DNA of 64,000 nucleotides from Paenibacillus daejeonensis DSM 15491 (GCF_000378385.1 NZ_KB899663.1:376686-440685), one strand, 5' to 3'. Positions 44,679-52,749 are shown, counted from the stretch's first letter. The notes: generated by a model from the letters alone, not told the origin. Program-made: numbers and translations.

Positions 44679-45527
44679 ATGCCGAAGCTGCTTGTAACCA
44701 TTTTGACATTTGTGGCTGTCGTTATCATAGTCGGTGCTGCGTTCATCACGCACTGGCTGCTGGGAATTGCAGTCATTCTGCTGCTAGTGGGAGTTGTATA
44801 CTATCGCAACCGGTTCATGCTGTATTCCATGAAGGCCAATATGGCCTATACGCAAGGACGGGAGGAGCAGGCACTGGCGTTACTGGAGAAGACAACCGGG
44901 CTGGATGGAGCCGGCGCCCGAGAGTTCATGCATTATGGCTACCTGCTCATGAAAAAAGGCGACCTGGCCCGTGCGGAGCAAGTGTTCCGGGACGGACTAT
45001 CCCGCTCCAAGCGACGTGAGGACGAGATGCAGATTAAGATTAATCTCGCGACGGTAGGATGGCTGCAGGGCAACCGTTCCGAAGCCGTAGCATTGCTCGA
45101 AGGCGTCTATGATTCATTTAAAACCACGATGGTGTACGGCAATCTGGGCTATTTGAAGCTGCTCCATGGGGATGCGGAGGAGGCGCTTGCCTTCAATCTG
45201 GAGGCCTATGATTACAATGGCGAAGACCAGACGATTCGGGACAATCTGGCGCAAACGTACTACACGCTGGGCCGCTACGAAGAAGCCGAGGAGATGTATA
45301 AGCTGGTGATGGCCAAGTCGCCACGGTTTGCGGAGCCCTATTACTATTATGCGCTCACCCTAAGGCAGCTGGGGCGGACGGATGAGGCGAGGGAGCAGAG
45401 CGCGGCCGCACTGGAGCGTCAGCCAGCGCTTATCCCGGCTGTGACAAGGGCGGAGCTAGAGCAGTTGGCTGAGGAGCTTGGCGTCGTCCGGGAGCAAGAA
45501 GAAGAGCAAGAACAGCAGCAAGTTTAA
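44679..45527 (+). CDS. Membrane-anchored TPR-repeat protein
   Basis: The 282-residue protein has two N-terminal membrane helices (about residues 4-42) followed by tetratricopeptide repeats (YTQGREEQALALLEK; MKKGDLARAEQVFRDGL; YTLGRYEEAEEMYKLVMAK) and a Gln/Glu-rich tail. TPR scaffolds mediate protein contacts at the membrane; no specific partner is suggested by neighbours. ATG 44679 is the first start after AGGGGAGCGG. Confidence 0.85.
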   Translation: MPKLLVTILTFVAVVIIVGAAFITHWLLGIAVILLLVGVVYYRNRFMLYSMKANMAYTQGREEQALALLEKTTGLDGAGAREFMHYGYLLMKKGDLARAEQVFRDGLSRSKRREDEMQIKINLATVGWLQGNRSEAVALLEGVYDSFKTTMVYGNLGYLKLLHGDAEEALAFNLEAYDYNGEDQTIRDNLAQTYYTLGRYEEAEEMYKLVMAKSPRFAEPYYYYALTLRQLGRTDEAREQSAAALERQPALIPAVTRAELEQLAEELGVVREQEEEQEQQQV

Positions 45528-45600
45528 CATCGGTTTCCAAATTATGCTATACTGATGTCAGCTTGACCATTACGCGCCAGCGCGAAGGAGTGGATGAAGC

Positions 45601-45975
45601 ATGATCAGCAAGATCGGTCAAATCATGTTGTACGTTGACGATCAAGATACGGCACGCGCGTTCTGGACGGAGAAGCTGGGTTTTGAGGTTGTCTCCGAAG
45701 AAGATAGCGAGGGCATGCGGTGGATCGAGGTAGCCCCCAAAGGCGCAGCCACGTCCATCGTTCTCCATAATAAAGCAGTCGTTGCAGCGATGTCACCCGA
45801 GCTTAACCTGGACACGCCATCACTTATGTTTTTCTCCAATGATCTGGACGGCTTGTATCAGCGTCTCACGGAGCAAGGCGTGACCGTCGGTGATCTGGTG
45901 ACTCTGCCTTCCGGACGAGTCTTCAACTTTGCAGATGATGAAGCCCATTATTTCGCGGTGATGGAGTCGAAGTAG
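45601..45975 (+). CDS. VOC-superfamily glyoxalase-like protein
   Basis: The 124-residue protein shows the compact VOC pattern (IGQIMLYVDDQDTARAFWTE ... EKLGFEVVSEED ... VFNFADDEAHYFAVME). It probably binds a small ligand or metal; the substrate is unknown. GAAGGAG precedes the ATG and a possible -10 (TATACT) lies about 50 bp upstream. It is monocistronic, ended by the terminator at 46003. Confidence 0.85.
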   Translation: MISKIGQIMLYVDDQDTARAFWTEKLGFEVVSEEDSEGMRWIEVAPKGAATSIVLHNKAVVAAMSPELNLDTPSLMFFSNDLDGLYQRLTEQGVTVGDLVTLPSGRVFNFADDEAHYFAVMESK

Positions 45976-46002
45976 ATTTCTGTTATACACACGCGCAATT
46001 GT

Positions 46003-46036
46003 ATGACGGCTGATCCCTAAGATCGGCCGTCATTTT
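46003..46036 (+). terminator. Rho-independent terminator
   Basis: Arms ATGACGGCTGATC and GATCGGCCGTCAT pair (one G-U) around CCTAA and are followed by TTTTA. Confidence 0.85.
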
Positions 46037-46100
46037 AGGATGAGCTGGTACAGAACGGACAACATTTATCTTATAAACACTAGTGCTAAAGGGGGAGCGA

Positions 46101-46469
46101 ATGATGGAGGTAATTAAGGTAGAAACAGAGGGGCAACCGGTCGCGGTGGTCCGCAGCTGGCCGGATATCATCGATGATGTGCAGACAGCTCTGGACTTGA
46201 TGGCGACGGTACAATACGAAACGGGCTGCGACCGGATAGTGATTCCGCAGGCTTTGTTCAGTGCGCGTTTTTATGATTTGTCCACTAAGCTGGCAGGCGA
46301 CATTTTGCAGAAGTACACCAACTATGGGACCAAGCTGGCGATCGTCGGGGACTTCTCGCAGCTGACGAGCAAGAGCCTGCGGGATTTTATCTATGAATGT
46401 AACCACGGGCGGCAGTTCGCATTCTTGCCGACCGAACAAGATGCAATACACAAGCTCGGTGCGCTCTAG
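46101..46469 (+). CDS. DUF4180-like protein
   Basis: The protein of about 122 residues resembles DUF4180 proteins (TGCDRIVIPQALFSARFYDL; YTNYGTKLAIVGDFSQLTSK; FIYECNHGRQFAF), which have a STAS-like alpha/beta fold of unknown role. Two adjacent ATGs (46101, 46104) follow GGGGGAG. An FGE-like gene starts 25 bp downstream, so the two are probably co-transcribed. Confidence 0.75.
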   Translation: MMEVIKVETEGQPVAVVRSWPDIIDDVQTALDLMATVQYETGCDRIVIPQALFSARFYDLSTKLAGDILQKYTNYGTKLAIVGDFSQLTSKSLRDFIYECNHGRQFAFLPTEQDAIHKLGAL

Positions 46470-46494
46470 CTCCGAATCCACGGGAGGAAGATCA

Positions 46495-47181
46495 ATGCCG
46501 AGTACACAGCATACCGATGAAGCCTATCCCATGGTCAGCATCCAGGCTGGCGAGATCCAGATGAGGGATGACCGTAAAAAGACGCAGTGGACCGAGCGTA
46601 TAAATTCCTTTTTGCTGGCCCCGCTCCCTGTCACCAATGAACTCTATGATTCGATCATGCAGACGGCTGCCGCACCTCAGGCCCATGCCCCTGCGCTGGC
46701 TCCGGTCGTTGAAGTGTCTTGGCAAGACGCCATTGCCTTTTGCAATCTTCTCTCTAGCAGGGCAGGTCTACAGCCAAGTTATTCGATAGGAGATGAAGGC
46801 AGAGGCGTCGAGTGCAACTGGACGGCTAACGGTTATCGTCTGCCTACTGAAGCGGAATGGCAATATGCCTGTAGAGCGGGGACGAAGCGATATCAATATG
46901 GCGAGCTCGATGAGATTGCATGGTACCGGGACAACGCAGGCGGTCGCATTCAACCGACAGGACGCAAGCAGCCGAATGCGTGGGGACTCTATGATATGCT
47001 CGGTAATGTGTGGGAATGGTGCTGGGATCTGTATGATGTCGAAGTGTATGGCTCGTACCGAGTGTTCCGGGGCGGAAGTTGGGCAGAGGAGGCCAGAGGC
47101 TGCGGAGCGACCTGCAGGCGCCGTAGTCACCCGACGTTTCGCATCGACGATCTCGGGTTTCGTCTGGCTCGATCCTGTTAG
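46495..47181 (+). CDS. Formylglycine-generating-enzyme-like (SUMF1/FGE-sulfatase domain) protein
   Basis: The 228-residue protein shows the FGE-sulfatase fold: VEVSWQDAIAFCNLLS, YRLPTEAEWQYACRAGT, WGLYDMLGNVWEWCWD, VFRGGSW and DDLGFRLAR. True FGEs oxidise a cysteine of type-I sulfatases and carry a catalytic cysteine pair in the region between FRGGSW and the final GFR. Here GCGATCRRRS supplies two cysteines, spaced four rather than five residues apart, so activity is possible but unproven. Other family members are sugar-binding or non-enzymatic. No sulfatase gene is in the window. ATG 46495 follows GGGAGGAAG. Confidence 0.82.
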   Translation: MPSTQHTDEAYPMVSIQAGEIQMRDDRKKTQWTERINSFLLAPLPVTNELYDSIMQTAAAPQAHAPALAPVVEVSWQDAIAFCNLLSSRAGLQPSYSIGDEGRGVECNWTANGYRLPTEAEWQYACRAGTKRYQYGELDEIAWYRDNAGGRIQPTGRKQPNAWGLYDMLGNVWEWCWDLYDVEVYGSYRVFRGGSWAEEARGCGATCRRRSHPTFRIDDLGFRLARSC

Positions 47182-47227
47182 ATCGTTGAACGGACATTCT
47201 GAACGAATGAATCCATCGTAAGCGAGC

Positions 47228-47260
47228 GAAGCCGCCCTCCAATACCGGTAGGGCGGCTTC
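47228..47260. terminator. Hairpin between convergent FGE-like and aldo/keto reductase genes
   Basis: GAAGCCGCCCT and AGGGCGGCTTC are perfectly complementary around an 11-base loop. There is no real T run on either side, so it may be a weak terminator or a 3'-end stabiliser. Confidence 0.6.
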
Positions 47261-47266
47261 TGCATG

Positions 47267-48253
47267 CTAGGTATTCAATCCGCCAAGCACGGGATGGGGC
47301 ACGTATGGCTCTTCCAGCCGGGCAATCTCCTCAGGCGTCAGCTGGAGCTCGACGGCAGCTACAGCATCCTCTAAATGATGCAGCTTGGTTGCACCAACGA
47401 TTGGCGAGGTGATGCCCTCCTTCTGGAGCACCCAGGCGAGAGCAACCTGAGCTCTGGGGACATCCCGCTCTGCCGCGACTTCGGCCACGGTCTGGACGAC
47501 CTTGCGGTCGGCCTCGATGGTATGCGCGTAGAGCGTTTTACCGAATTCGTCGGTCTCGGACCGGCTTGTAGTCTCGTCCCAGTCACGGGTCAGACGGCCT
47601 CTGGCGAGCGGACTCCATGGGATGACGCCAATGCCTTCGGATTTGCAGAGCGGCAGCATCTCGCGCTCCTCCTCCCGGTAGAGGAGATTCACATAGTTCT
47701 GCATGGAGACGAACCGGGTCCAGCCATGCTGCTCGGCGACGTGTTGCATCTTCAGGAACTGCCAGGCGTACATGGAGGAGGCCCCAATATAGCGGGCTTT
47801 GCCTGCCTTGACGACCTCATGTAGCGCTTCCATGGTTTCTTCGATGGGGGTATGCGGATCGAATCGATGGATCTGATACAAGTCGATATAATCGGTACCC
47901 AGCCGCTGCAGGCTATGGTCAACCTCGCTCAAAATGGCCTTGCGGGACAAACCGGCGCCGTTCGGTCCGGGACGCATCCGTCCATTCACCTTGGTAGCAA
48001 TGACGATCTCATCCCGGCTGGCGTAATCCCGCAGCGCGCGGCCAACGATCTCTTCGCTTGTCCCGTCGGAATAAACATTGGCGGTGTCGAAGAAATTAAT
48101 CCCCTTCTCCAGCGCCTGCTTGATGAACGGGCGGCTGCGCTCCTCATCGATTGTCCAGGAGTGGGTACCCCGTTCGGATACGCCATAGCTCATGCAGCCC
48201 AGGCAGATCCGGGAGACCTCCAGCCCTGTGCGGCCCAACTTGATGTACTTCAT
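47267..48253 (-). CDS. Aldo/keto reductase
   Basis: The 328-residue enzyme has the family TIM-barrel motifs: FFDTANVYSDGTSEEIVGRAL with catalytic Asp and Tyr, IATKVNGR with catalytic Lys, and LYQIHRFDPHTPIEETM with catalytic His. The C-terminal NADPH segment is GITSPIVGATKLHHLEDAV. It reduces carbonyl compounds with NADPH; the physiological substrate is unknown. It is 27 bp behind the gene at 48281-48928 on the same strand, so the two probably form an operon. Confidence 0.92.
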   Translation of the reverse strand: MKYIKLGRTGLEVSRICLGCMSYGVSERGTHSWTIDEERSRPFIKQALEKGINFFDTANVYSDGTSEEIVGRALRDYASRDEIVIATKVNGRMRPGPNGAGLSRKAILSEVDHSLQRLGTDYIDLYQIHRFDPHTPIEETMEALHEVVKAGKARYIGASSMYAWQFLKMQHVAEQHGWTRFVSMQNYVNLLYREEEREMLPLCKSEGIGVIPWSPLARGRLTRDWDETTSRSETDEFGKTLYAHTIEADRKVVQTVAEVAAERDVPRAQVALAWVLQKEGITSPIVGATKLHHLEDAVAAVELQLTPEEIARLEEPYVPHPVLGGLNT

Positions 48254-48280
48254 ACGTGCGACAACCCCTTCCTTCAGGAA

Positions 48281-48928
48281 TTAGGCTTGCTTGGCTTCGT
48301 ATTCGTCTTGAATCTTGTATAGTCCATTGATGAGTGCTTCTGCCGGATCGCGATTCATCAGGTGCAGAGTCATCAGATATTGGAGCGGCATCGCACAAGC
48401 ATTATTGCCATCCTTGAGCTGCGGAAATCCAGCTTCGAGCACGGGACCGGCTTGTTTGTGCATATTGAAGCCTACCTTAACTTTGTCATCTCCGAATTCT
48501 TCTCTTACGGAGTTCGCGCAGTGCGGTACAATTTGCTCGTCCAGCAGCTTCTTGGCCGCATCCTTGTCCGGAGGTGGTGCCAGTAATGGCCGGCTTACGC
48601 CAGCATCAATCATATCAATATAGAAGGAAGCGAGCCATTGGCCGGCTCGGCCGGCTTCCTGATGCTTCTTCAGCATTTCATTCATGAAAAATCCACATGC
48701 GTATTCCTTGTCGCCTTCCTTCTCCTTCAGCCGATAGATGAACATGGGTCCGAAGTTGGGATGATTGACGATCTGACCTTCGACCGCATAGGTGTCGTCA
48801 AAATCGCCCTGCAGCATCTGAAGCGAGCGGGAGTGCACGGCCACAATGATCTTTTTGGCTTCCTCTTCGCGTTTCTTTTCTTCTTCAGTTTTCTCTTTTA
48901 CGTTGCTGTTGTTGTTTTCCATGGTCAT
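48281..48928 (-). CDS. Conserved hypothetical soluble protein
   Basis: The 215-residue protein has a charged, coiled-coil-like N-terminus (EKTEEEKKREEEAKKI) and a globular remainder with conserved-looking blocks (HPNFGPMFIYRLKEKEG; ACGFFMNEMLKKHQEAG). I recognise no family, and there is no signal peptide or membrane segment. ATG 48928 is preceded by AAGGAGG at six bases; upstream in-frame starts are less plausible. Probably co-transcribed with the aldo/keto reductase. Confidence 0.75.
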   Translation of the reverse strand: MTMENNNSNVKEKTEEEKKREEEAKKIIVAVHSRSLQMLQGDFDDTYAVEGQIVNHPNFGPMFIYRLKEKEGDKEYACGFFMNEMLKKHQEAGRAGQWLASFYIDMIDAGVSRPLLAPPPDKDAAKKLLDEQIVPHCANSVREEFGDDKVKVGFNMHKQAGPVLEAGFPQLKDGNNACAMPLQYLMTLHLMNRDPAEALINGLYKIQDEYEAKQA

Positions 48929-49250
48929 TGCTGACCTCCTTCCCTTATCCATTCTACCACGTTAGGACAAGATTGGGAGCCATCAATTGAACGAAAATCT
49001 AGCCCATCAATCGAAAGGTGTCGAGTAGTAGGACTCCGACGATGTTATACGGGCAACGAGCGGTTTATTGTCAGCCATATCACAGTTCCCCCAATGTACG
49101 CCACCTGGTGCAAGCCCTGTACAAGCCCCGCGTGCTATTCCCCCTGCGAATGCCAATGCAAGCACAGCACAAGCCCTCCCATACTAGTCCGGGTGGAAGC
49201 GCCTATGTAGCCCTGAGCAAGCCCCCGAGCAAGCCCCTGTACTAGTTCCC

Positions 49251-49310
49251 AAGTAAGCCCCCAAGTAAGCCCCCAAGTAAGCCCCCAAGTAAGCCCCCAA
49301 GTAAGCCCCC
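49251..49310. repeat. 12-bp tandem repeat, five copies
   Basis: AAGTAAGCCCCC repeats at 49251, 49263, 49275, 49287 and 49299, flanked on both sides by ACTAGTTCCC. Looser copies of AAGCCC occur back to about 49110. It is part of a 596-bp gene-free stretch (48929-49524). Confidence 0.9.
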
Positions 49311-49325
49311 ATACTAGTTCCCAGC

Positions 49326-49510
49326 CTAACGGCCATATAGACGCTTATTCGTGCCAAAAAAGAGTCTGATTTTCTCTAACGGCCATATAGTCACTTATTA
49401 CGTTCAAAGTGACCTCCTAGAACCCGAAAACCCTATAATAACTGCGCTGGTGGCCGTTAGAATTTGGACTGTGACGATTTAGGTGAAATAGCTGCGCTGG
49501 TGGCCGTTAG
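49326..49510. repeat. Four-module palindromic element, version B, copy 1
   Basis: Forward modules CTAACGGCCATAT start at 49326 and 49376, and inverted modules GGTGGCCGTTAG end at 49460 and 49510. Arm spacing is 50 bp and total length 185 bp. Every module has TTATT or CTATT at positions 20-24. The element ends 14 bp from the stop codon of the nuclease/winged-helix gene. Confidence 0.88.
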
Positions 49511-49524
49511 ATGTCGAGACTGCC

Positions 49525-50211
49525 TCATAAGTCAGCAACTGGAGGGACAGGGACAACCTCAGCAATATCAGCTAACATAAAGCTCCGATACCGCTGTTTT
49601 CCACCGACCACTGTTAAGTGGCGCTTATCCACTAAGCTGTGCAGCGTTCTCCGGATATGCCGATCAGATATTTTGAGATGTTCTCCAAGCTCAAGCGGCG
49701 AAAAGGGACGCATCAGTCTTCTTCCAAATCGCAGGGTCTCCGTTTCTGCCCAATTTAATGAGTTGGCTTCTGTCGTATTCAGAAATTTACCAATGAACGC
49801 AAGCACCAGCTTTTTGCAGAGCTCTGGATCCTCTTTTATCGAAAGGTAGGCCACAGGGAGGAAGGTCCAGTCCGCCAGTACCAGCAACGCTTGTTTCATA
49901 CACAAGTCCTTGAATCGTCCGGCTTCGACATCTCTGGCGTGAGAGCGGTAGCCATGAATTTCGATGCAGGCTTTGACCTTTCCAGGTATGTATACTAGGT
50001 CGAGGTAACGATACCCGTTGTTTAGATCTCTTACTTCCCATTCCGCATACAAGTGGTCGAAATTGCCGACGGCGGGGAACCAGATGTATCGGAGAAAAGC
50101 AATCGTCCCGTAACCGAGCCCACGTCGGAGCAGCTCCAGCCTCCGGGGATTTGTTTCCTCAGCAATCTGCTTCTCTATCCAAGCGTTGTAACACTGTTCG
50201 AACAAACTCAT
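49525..50211 (-). CDS. PD-(D/E)XK-like nuclease domain fused to winged helix
   Basis: The 228-residue protein has a region like the DUF559/Vsr endonuclease core: Asp71 in YRYLDLVYI, Glu84 and His86 in ACIEIHGYRSH, then His91 and Asp94. The last third (about residues 168-210, SPLELGEHLKISDRHIRRTL) is a winged helix-turn-helix. The nuclease assignment rests on the D...E-x-H pattern and predicted alternation, not on a search. B-type four-module elements lie 14 bp past its stop and about 355 bp upstream of its start, and a terminator-like hairpin lies in its leader. It could be a DNA-cutting regulator that recognises those elements, or a plain transcription factor. Confidence 0.65.
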   Translation of the reverse strand: MSLFEQCYNAWIEKQIAEETNPRRLELLRRGLGYGTIAFLRYIWFPAVGNFDHLYAEWEVRDLNNGYRYLDLVYIPGKVKACIEIHGYRSHARDVEAGRFKDLCMKQALLVLADWTFLPVAYLSIKEDPELCKKLVLAFIGKFLNTTEANSLNWAETETLRFGRRLMRPFSPLELGEHLKISDRHIRRTLHSLVDKRHLTVVGGKQRYRSFMLADIAEVVPVPPVADL

Positions 50212-50235
50212 CTAGCCACTCCTCCATTTCATAAA

Positions 50236-50294
50236 TAAAAAATGCCGCCTTAATCAGCGCAACCCCATCAGAGGCTGGCGAATCAAAGCGGCAT
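50236..50294 (-). promoter_or_regulatory. Terminator-like leader hairpin before the nuclease/winged-helix gene
   Basis: On the minus strand ATGCCGC...TTTGAT pairs with ATTAA...GGCGGCAT, with an inner CAGCC/GGTTG stem, and is followed by T6 ending about 25 bases before the start codon. No gene on this strand ends nearby (the next, at 51099, is about 800 bp away), so it may be an attenuator rather than a terminator for upstream transcription. Confidence 0.55.
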
Positions 50295-50425
50295 GTGCTT
50301 CACACCGTATGTATTAAACAAACTATATCATAAAATGGCAGCGCCTTACAATAGCGGATGTTCCTAATTTGTCTATCTCAACCAGACCCGGTCAACCAGA
50401 CCCGGTAACCCCAGGGACCCACAGA

Positions 50426-50501
50426 CCCAGTAACCCAGTAACCCAGTAACCCAGTAACCCAGTAACCCAGTAACCCAGTAACCCAGTAACCCAGTAACCC
50501 A
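50426..50501. repeat. 8-bp tandem repeat TAACCCAG, about nine copies
   Basis: TAACCCAG repeats without interruption from about 50431, with related CCCGGTAA copies just before it. It looks like a slipped-strand microsatellite and codes for nothing convincing. Confidence 0.92.
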
Positions 50502-50566
50502 AAGGAAACCCCGGCGAACTTCGGTAACGGCGCCAACCGAGGCTATACTACTACCAGCGAGCATCT

Positions 50567-50751
50567 CTAACGGCCATATGAGCGCTTATTCGTGCCCAAA
50601 ACGAGTCTCAGTTTTTCTAACGGCCATATATGCACTTATTGCGATCAGAATGAGCTCCCAGCGCTCGAAAACCTCATAATAACTGCGCTGGTGGCCGTTA
50701 GATTTGAAAATGTCCCTATTAGGTCGAAATAAGTGCTGTGGTGGCCGTTAG
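50567..50751. repeat. Four-module palindromic element, version B, copy 2
   Basis: Forward modules CTAACGGCCATAT start at 50567 and 50617, inverted modules GTGGCCGTTAG end at 50701 and 50751. Spacing and length (50 bp, 185 bp) match the copy at 49326-49510, with which it shares long stretches such as ATAACTGCGCTGGTGGCC. It lies 355 bp upstream of the nuclease/winged-helix start. Confidence 0.88.
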
Positions 50752-50852
50752 AGAATGAACGGGGAGGGTGAGAAGAGGAGGGAGGAGGCGGGAGGCGAGA
50801 GACGGGAGGCAGGAGACGGAACAGCCGATGACTATCCAACCAGGCGGCCCAG

Positions 50853-50986
50853 CCAACGGAATCACCAAGCCAGCCGAGCCCAACCGCCAACGGAGTCACC
50901 AAGCCAGCCCAGCCCAACCGCCAACGGAGTCACCAAGCCAGCCGAGCCCAACCCGCCAACGGAGTCACCATAGCCTCCCAGTGACC
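50853..50986. repeat. 34-bp tandem repeat, four copies, after a purine-rich tract
   Basis: CCAACGGA starts at 50853, 50887, 50921 and 50956 (34, 34, 35 bp) with CACCAAGCCAGCC following each of the first three. It is preceded by an almost pure purine tract on the plus strand (about 50758-50820). No gene was found in 50212-51098. Confidence 0.85.
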
Positions 50987-51098
50987 CCAGCCGCAACAGC
51001 GAACCTAGGCAACCCCAGAGACTTCAGCCTTTTCTAACCAACCCAGCCATATCGGTTACGGACCGCAGCAGACATTCAGTGCAAGGGCTGCACGCCGG

Positions 51099-51881
51099 TT
51101 ACTCCTCGATAATAAAGTTGCTGTCACCGATCTGGATGCTGTCATCGTCTTCGTGGAGGAAGAACAACGCGCGCGAGGTCTCGCCATTTGTGTCGGTGAG
51201 GGTGATGGTGTTGCCGCTGATTTCGTACGTGCCGCTGGAATCGCCACCGGCCGCGCCTGTGGTCGGTGCTCCTCCTTCTACGGAACCGATCATCAGATCG
51301 CTGCTCTCGTATGTGCCATCAGACCTTAACACGAGGTCTTCCTGCCAGGAGGTAGAGCCGCTAGAGATCCCGACCAGGCCGCTGAACCCTCTGTGCAAAT
51401 ACTCCTGATCCAGTGTCAGACCCTCTCCAACAGGTTGCACCGGAGCCAATTCGACCTCATCGATAATCAGCGTGTCGCCACTAACCTCGATGCTGCGTGT
51501 CTCGCCATCCTCAAGCACCAATTCCCCATTCTCTATGGTGTAGGACTGACAATAGCCCTCCGCGCAATCGATCGTCTCAGGACCGCCCGAAGGAGGAGCA
51601 TCCAAGACAAGCTGCCCGCCCGGCAGGAAAGTAACGATGTTCCAGCACATGCCGCCGCATTCCGAGCCGTCGAAGTCTGGACTAAAGCCGTAATACATTC
51701 CGTGAAGCTGATCGAGGTCCACCTTGCCTGGCTCAGCAGGCTGATAGGCTGCTGCCCCGCCACCGCTGCTGCTTCCATCAAATGAATTCGAACAGCCCGC
51801 TGCCACAAGTGAGAGCGCGAGTAATAACACAAATCCAATGCGCCATTTGCCGGCCAAAGCCCTTACATTTATACTTTTCAA
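51099..51881 (-). CDS. Lipoprotein of unknown function
   Basis: The protein of about 260 residues has a signal peptide with lipobox (LLLALSLVAAGCSNS), a Gly/Ser linker, and two similar beta-rich halves: one around IENGELVLEDGETRSIEVSG, one around SGTYEISGNTITLTDTNGET, each like a lipocalin-like or META-like strand pattern. Function is not recognised. I choose TTG 51881, which follows GGAGAGG at nine bases; ATGs at 51899 and 51890 overlap or crowd that site. Monocistronic. Confidence 0.75.
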   Translation of the reverse strand: MKSINVRALAGKWRIGFVLLLALSLVAAGCSNSFDGSSSGGGAAAYQPAEPGKVDLDQLHGMYYGFSPDFDGSECGGMCWNIVTFLPGGQLVLDAPPSGGPETIDCAEGYCQSYTIENGELVLEDGETRSIEVSGDTLIIDEVELAPVQPVGEGLTLDQEYLHRGFSGLVGISSGSTSWQEDLVLRSDGTYESSDLMIGSVEGGAPTTGAAGGDSSGTYEISGNTITLTDTNGETSRALFFLHEDDDSIQIGDSNFIIEE

Positions 51882-52096
51882 GTGAGTCATCCTCTCCATA
51901 ACCTTCCATTTTAGAACAATCGGTTATTTATACCCAATTCTCCTGGCAGCTAAACGATGTCATTTACACCTAACCATATATGGTATATATTAGAATTTAT
52001 AGAAATGATAACGTTATACAGAGAGGCAAGCTTCAACCTATCGCTAGAGCATCGCCCAGTCTAATATGGCCCATTCCCAGATGAAAGGAAGATCTA

Positions 52097-52489
52097 ATGA
52101 TGAGAAACCTGTACGTCAAGCTGTCCTTGCTAGTCGTTGTATTCTCCCTTACGTTCTGCCTTACTGCCTCGGCCAATCCCTCTATAGTAAGTTACGGCAG
52201 CTCTTACTCCCACTCACTCAGTCCCGGCGAAGGCTATGCTTACATTCTCCCGAATGCCAGGACTTCGGGCACCGGCGTAAAGATTAACACAGCCGTACCG
52301 AACTCGTTGCAGGTCAAGTATTATTGGTCCTATAATGGGACGCAATTGAGTGTGGGACCAACGGTCATTAGCGGCACCAGCTACAATGGCGGTTTCGGGT
52401 ATTATGAGCCAGGAACATTGATTACGGTGGTGGAGCGGGTACCAGGATCCACAGCGGGGCCGGTTTCCTACTCCATCTCTTTCAATTAA
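52097..52489 (+). CDS. Small secreted protein, unknown family
   Basis: The protein of 129-130 residues has a clear signal peptide (LSLLVVVFSLTFCLTASA, cleavage likely after ASA) and a mature part of about 100 residues rich in Tyr, Ser and Gly (SYGSSYSHSL; SYNGGFGYYEPG), probably an all-beta fold. Two adjacent ATGs follow AAAGGAAG. No homologue is recognised; it is followed by its own terminator. Confidence 0.75.
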   Translation: MMRNLYVKLSLLVVVFSLTFCLTASANPSIVSYGSSYSHSLSPGEGYAYILPNARTSGTGVKINTAVPNSLQVKYYWSYNGTQLSVGPTVISGTSYNGGFGYYEPGTLITVVERVPGSTAGPVSYSISFN

Positions 52490-52522
52490 GCTTCGTTGTA
52501 TTCCTGCATTAAAATTCAGCTA

Positions 52523-52572
52523 GGCAAGCCAGCTTTTCTCAATGGAGGGGAGGCGGGCTTGCTGTTTTTTTA
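52523..52572 (+). terminator. Rho-independent terminator
   Basis: GCAAGCC and GGCTTGC pair across a loop and are followed by T7 after one intervening TG. Confidence 0.75.
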
Positions 52573-52670
52573 ATGACGAGATTTGTGCGCTATGTCATGT
52601 GCAATTATGGAAGCATTCGTGTAAAATAGAGCGAGATAAACTCATTTGGACAACCGTTATTCTCAAAGGC

Positions 52671-52718
52671 TTGACATTCGAGCGGAGAATAATTAATATT
52701 AGTTTAGAATGAGTTTAA
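52671..52718 (+). promoter_or_regulatory. ahpC promoter with PerR-like box
   Basis: TTGACA (52671-52676) and TAATAT (52694-52699) are 17 bp apart. TTAGAATGAGTTTAA (52704-52718) matches 11 of the 14 defined bases of the PerR box and overlaps the expected start of transcription, a position suited to repression. Confidence 0.75.
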
Positions 52719-52749
52719 TAATCAATTACCTTTAGGAGGGAACCATCAC

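Noticed and set aside
48953..49245. 75-codon plus-strand ORF in the gap before the 12-bp repeat
   Set aside because: No ribosome site, Pro/Lys/Ser-rich translated repeat, and no recognisable protein features.
50426..50501. Telomere-like or origin-type TAACCCAG repeat
   Set aside because: It is internal, unaccompanied by replication genes or DnaA boxes, and fits a simple microsatellite.
49525..50751. Composite transposon bounded by two repeats
   Set aside because: The flanking elements are internally palindromic, have no terminal-repeat ends or target duplications that I can see, and the enclosed gene has no DDE or serine/tyrosine recombinase motif.
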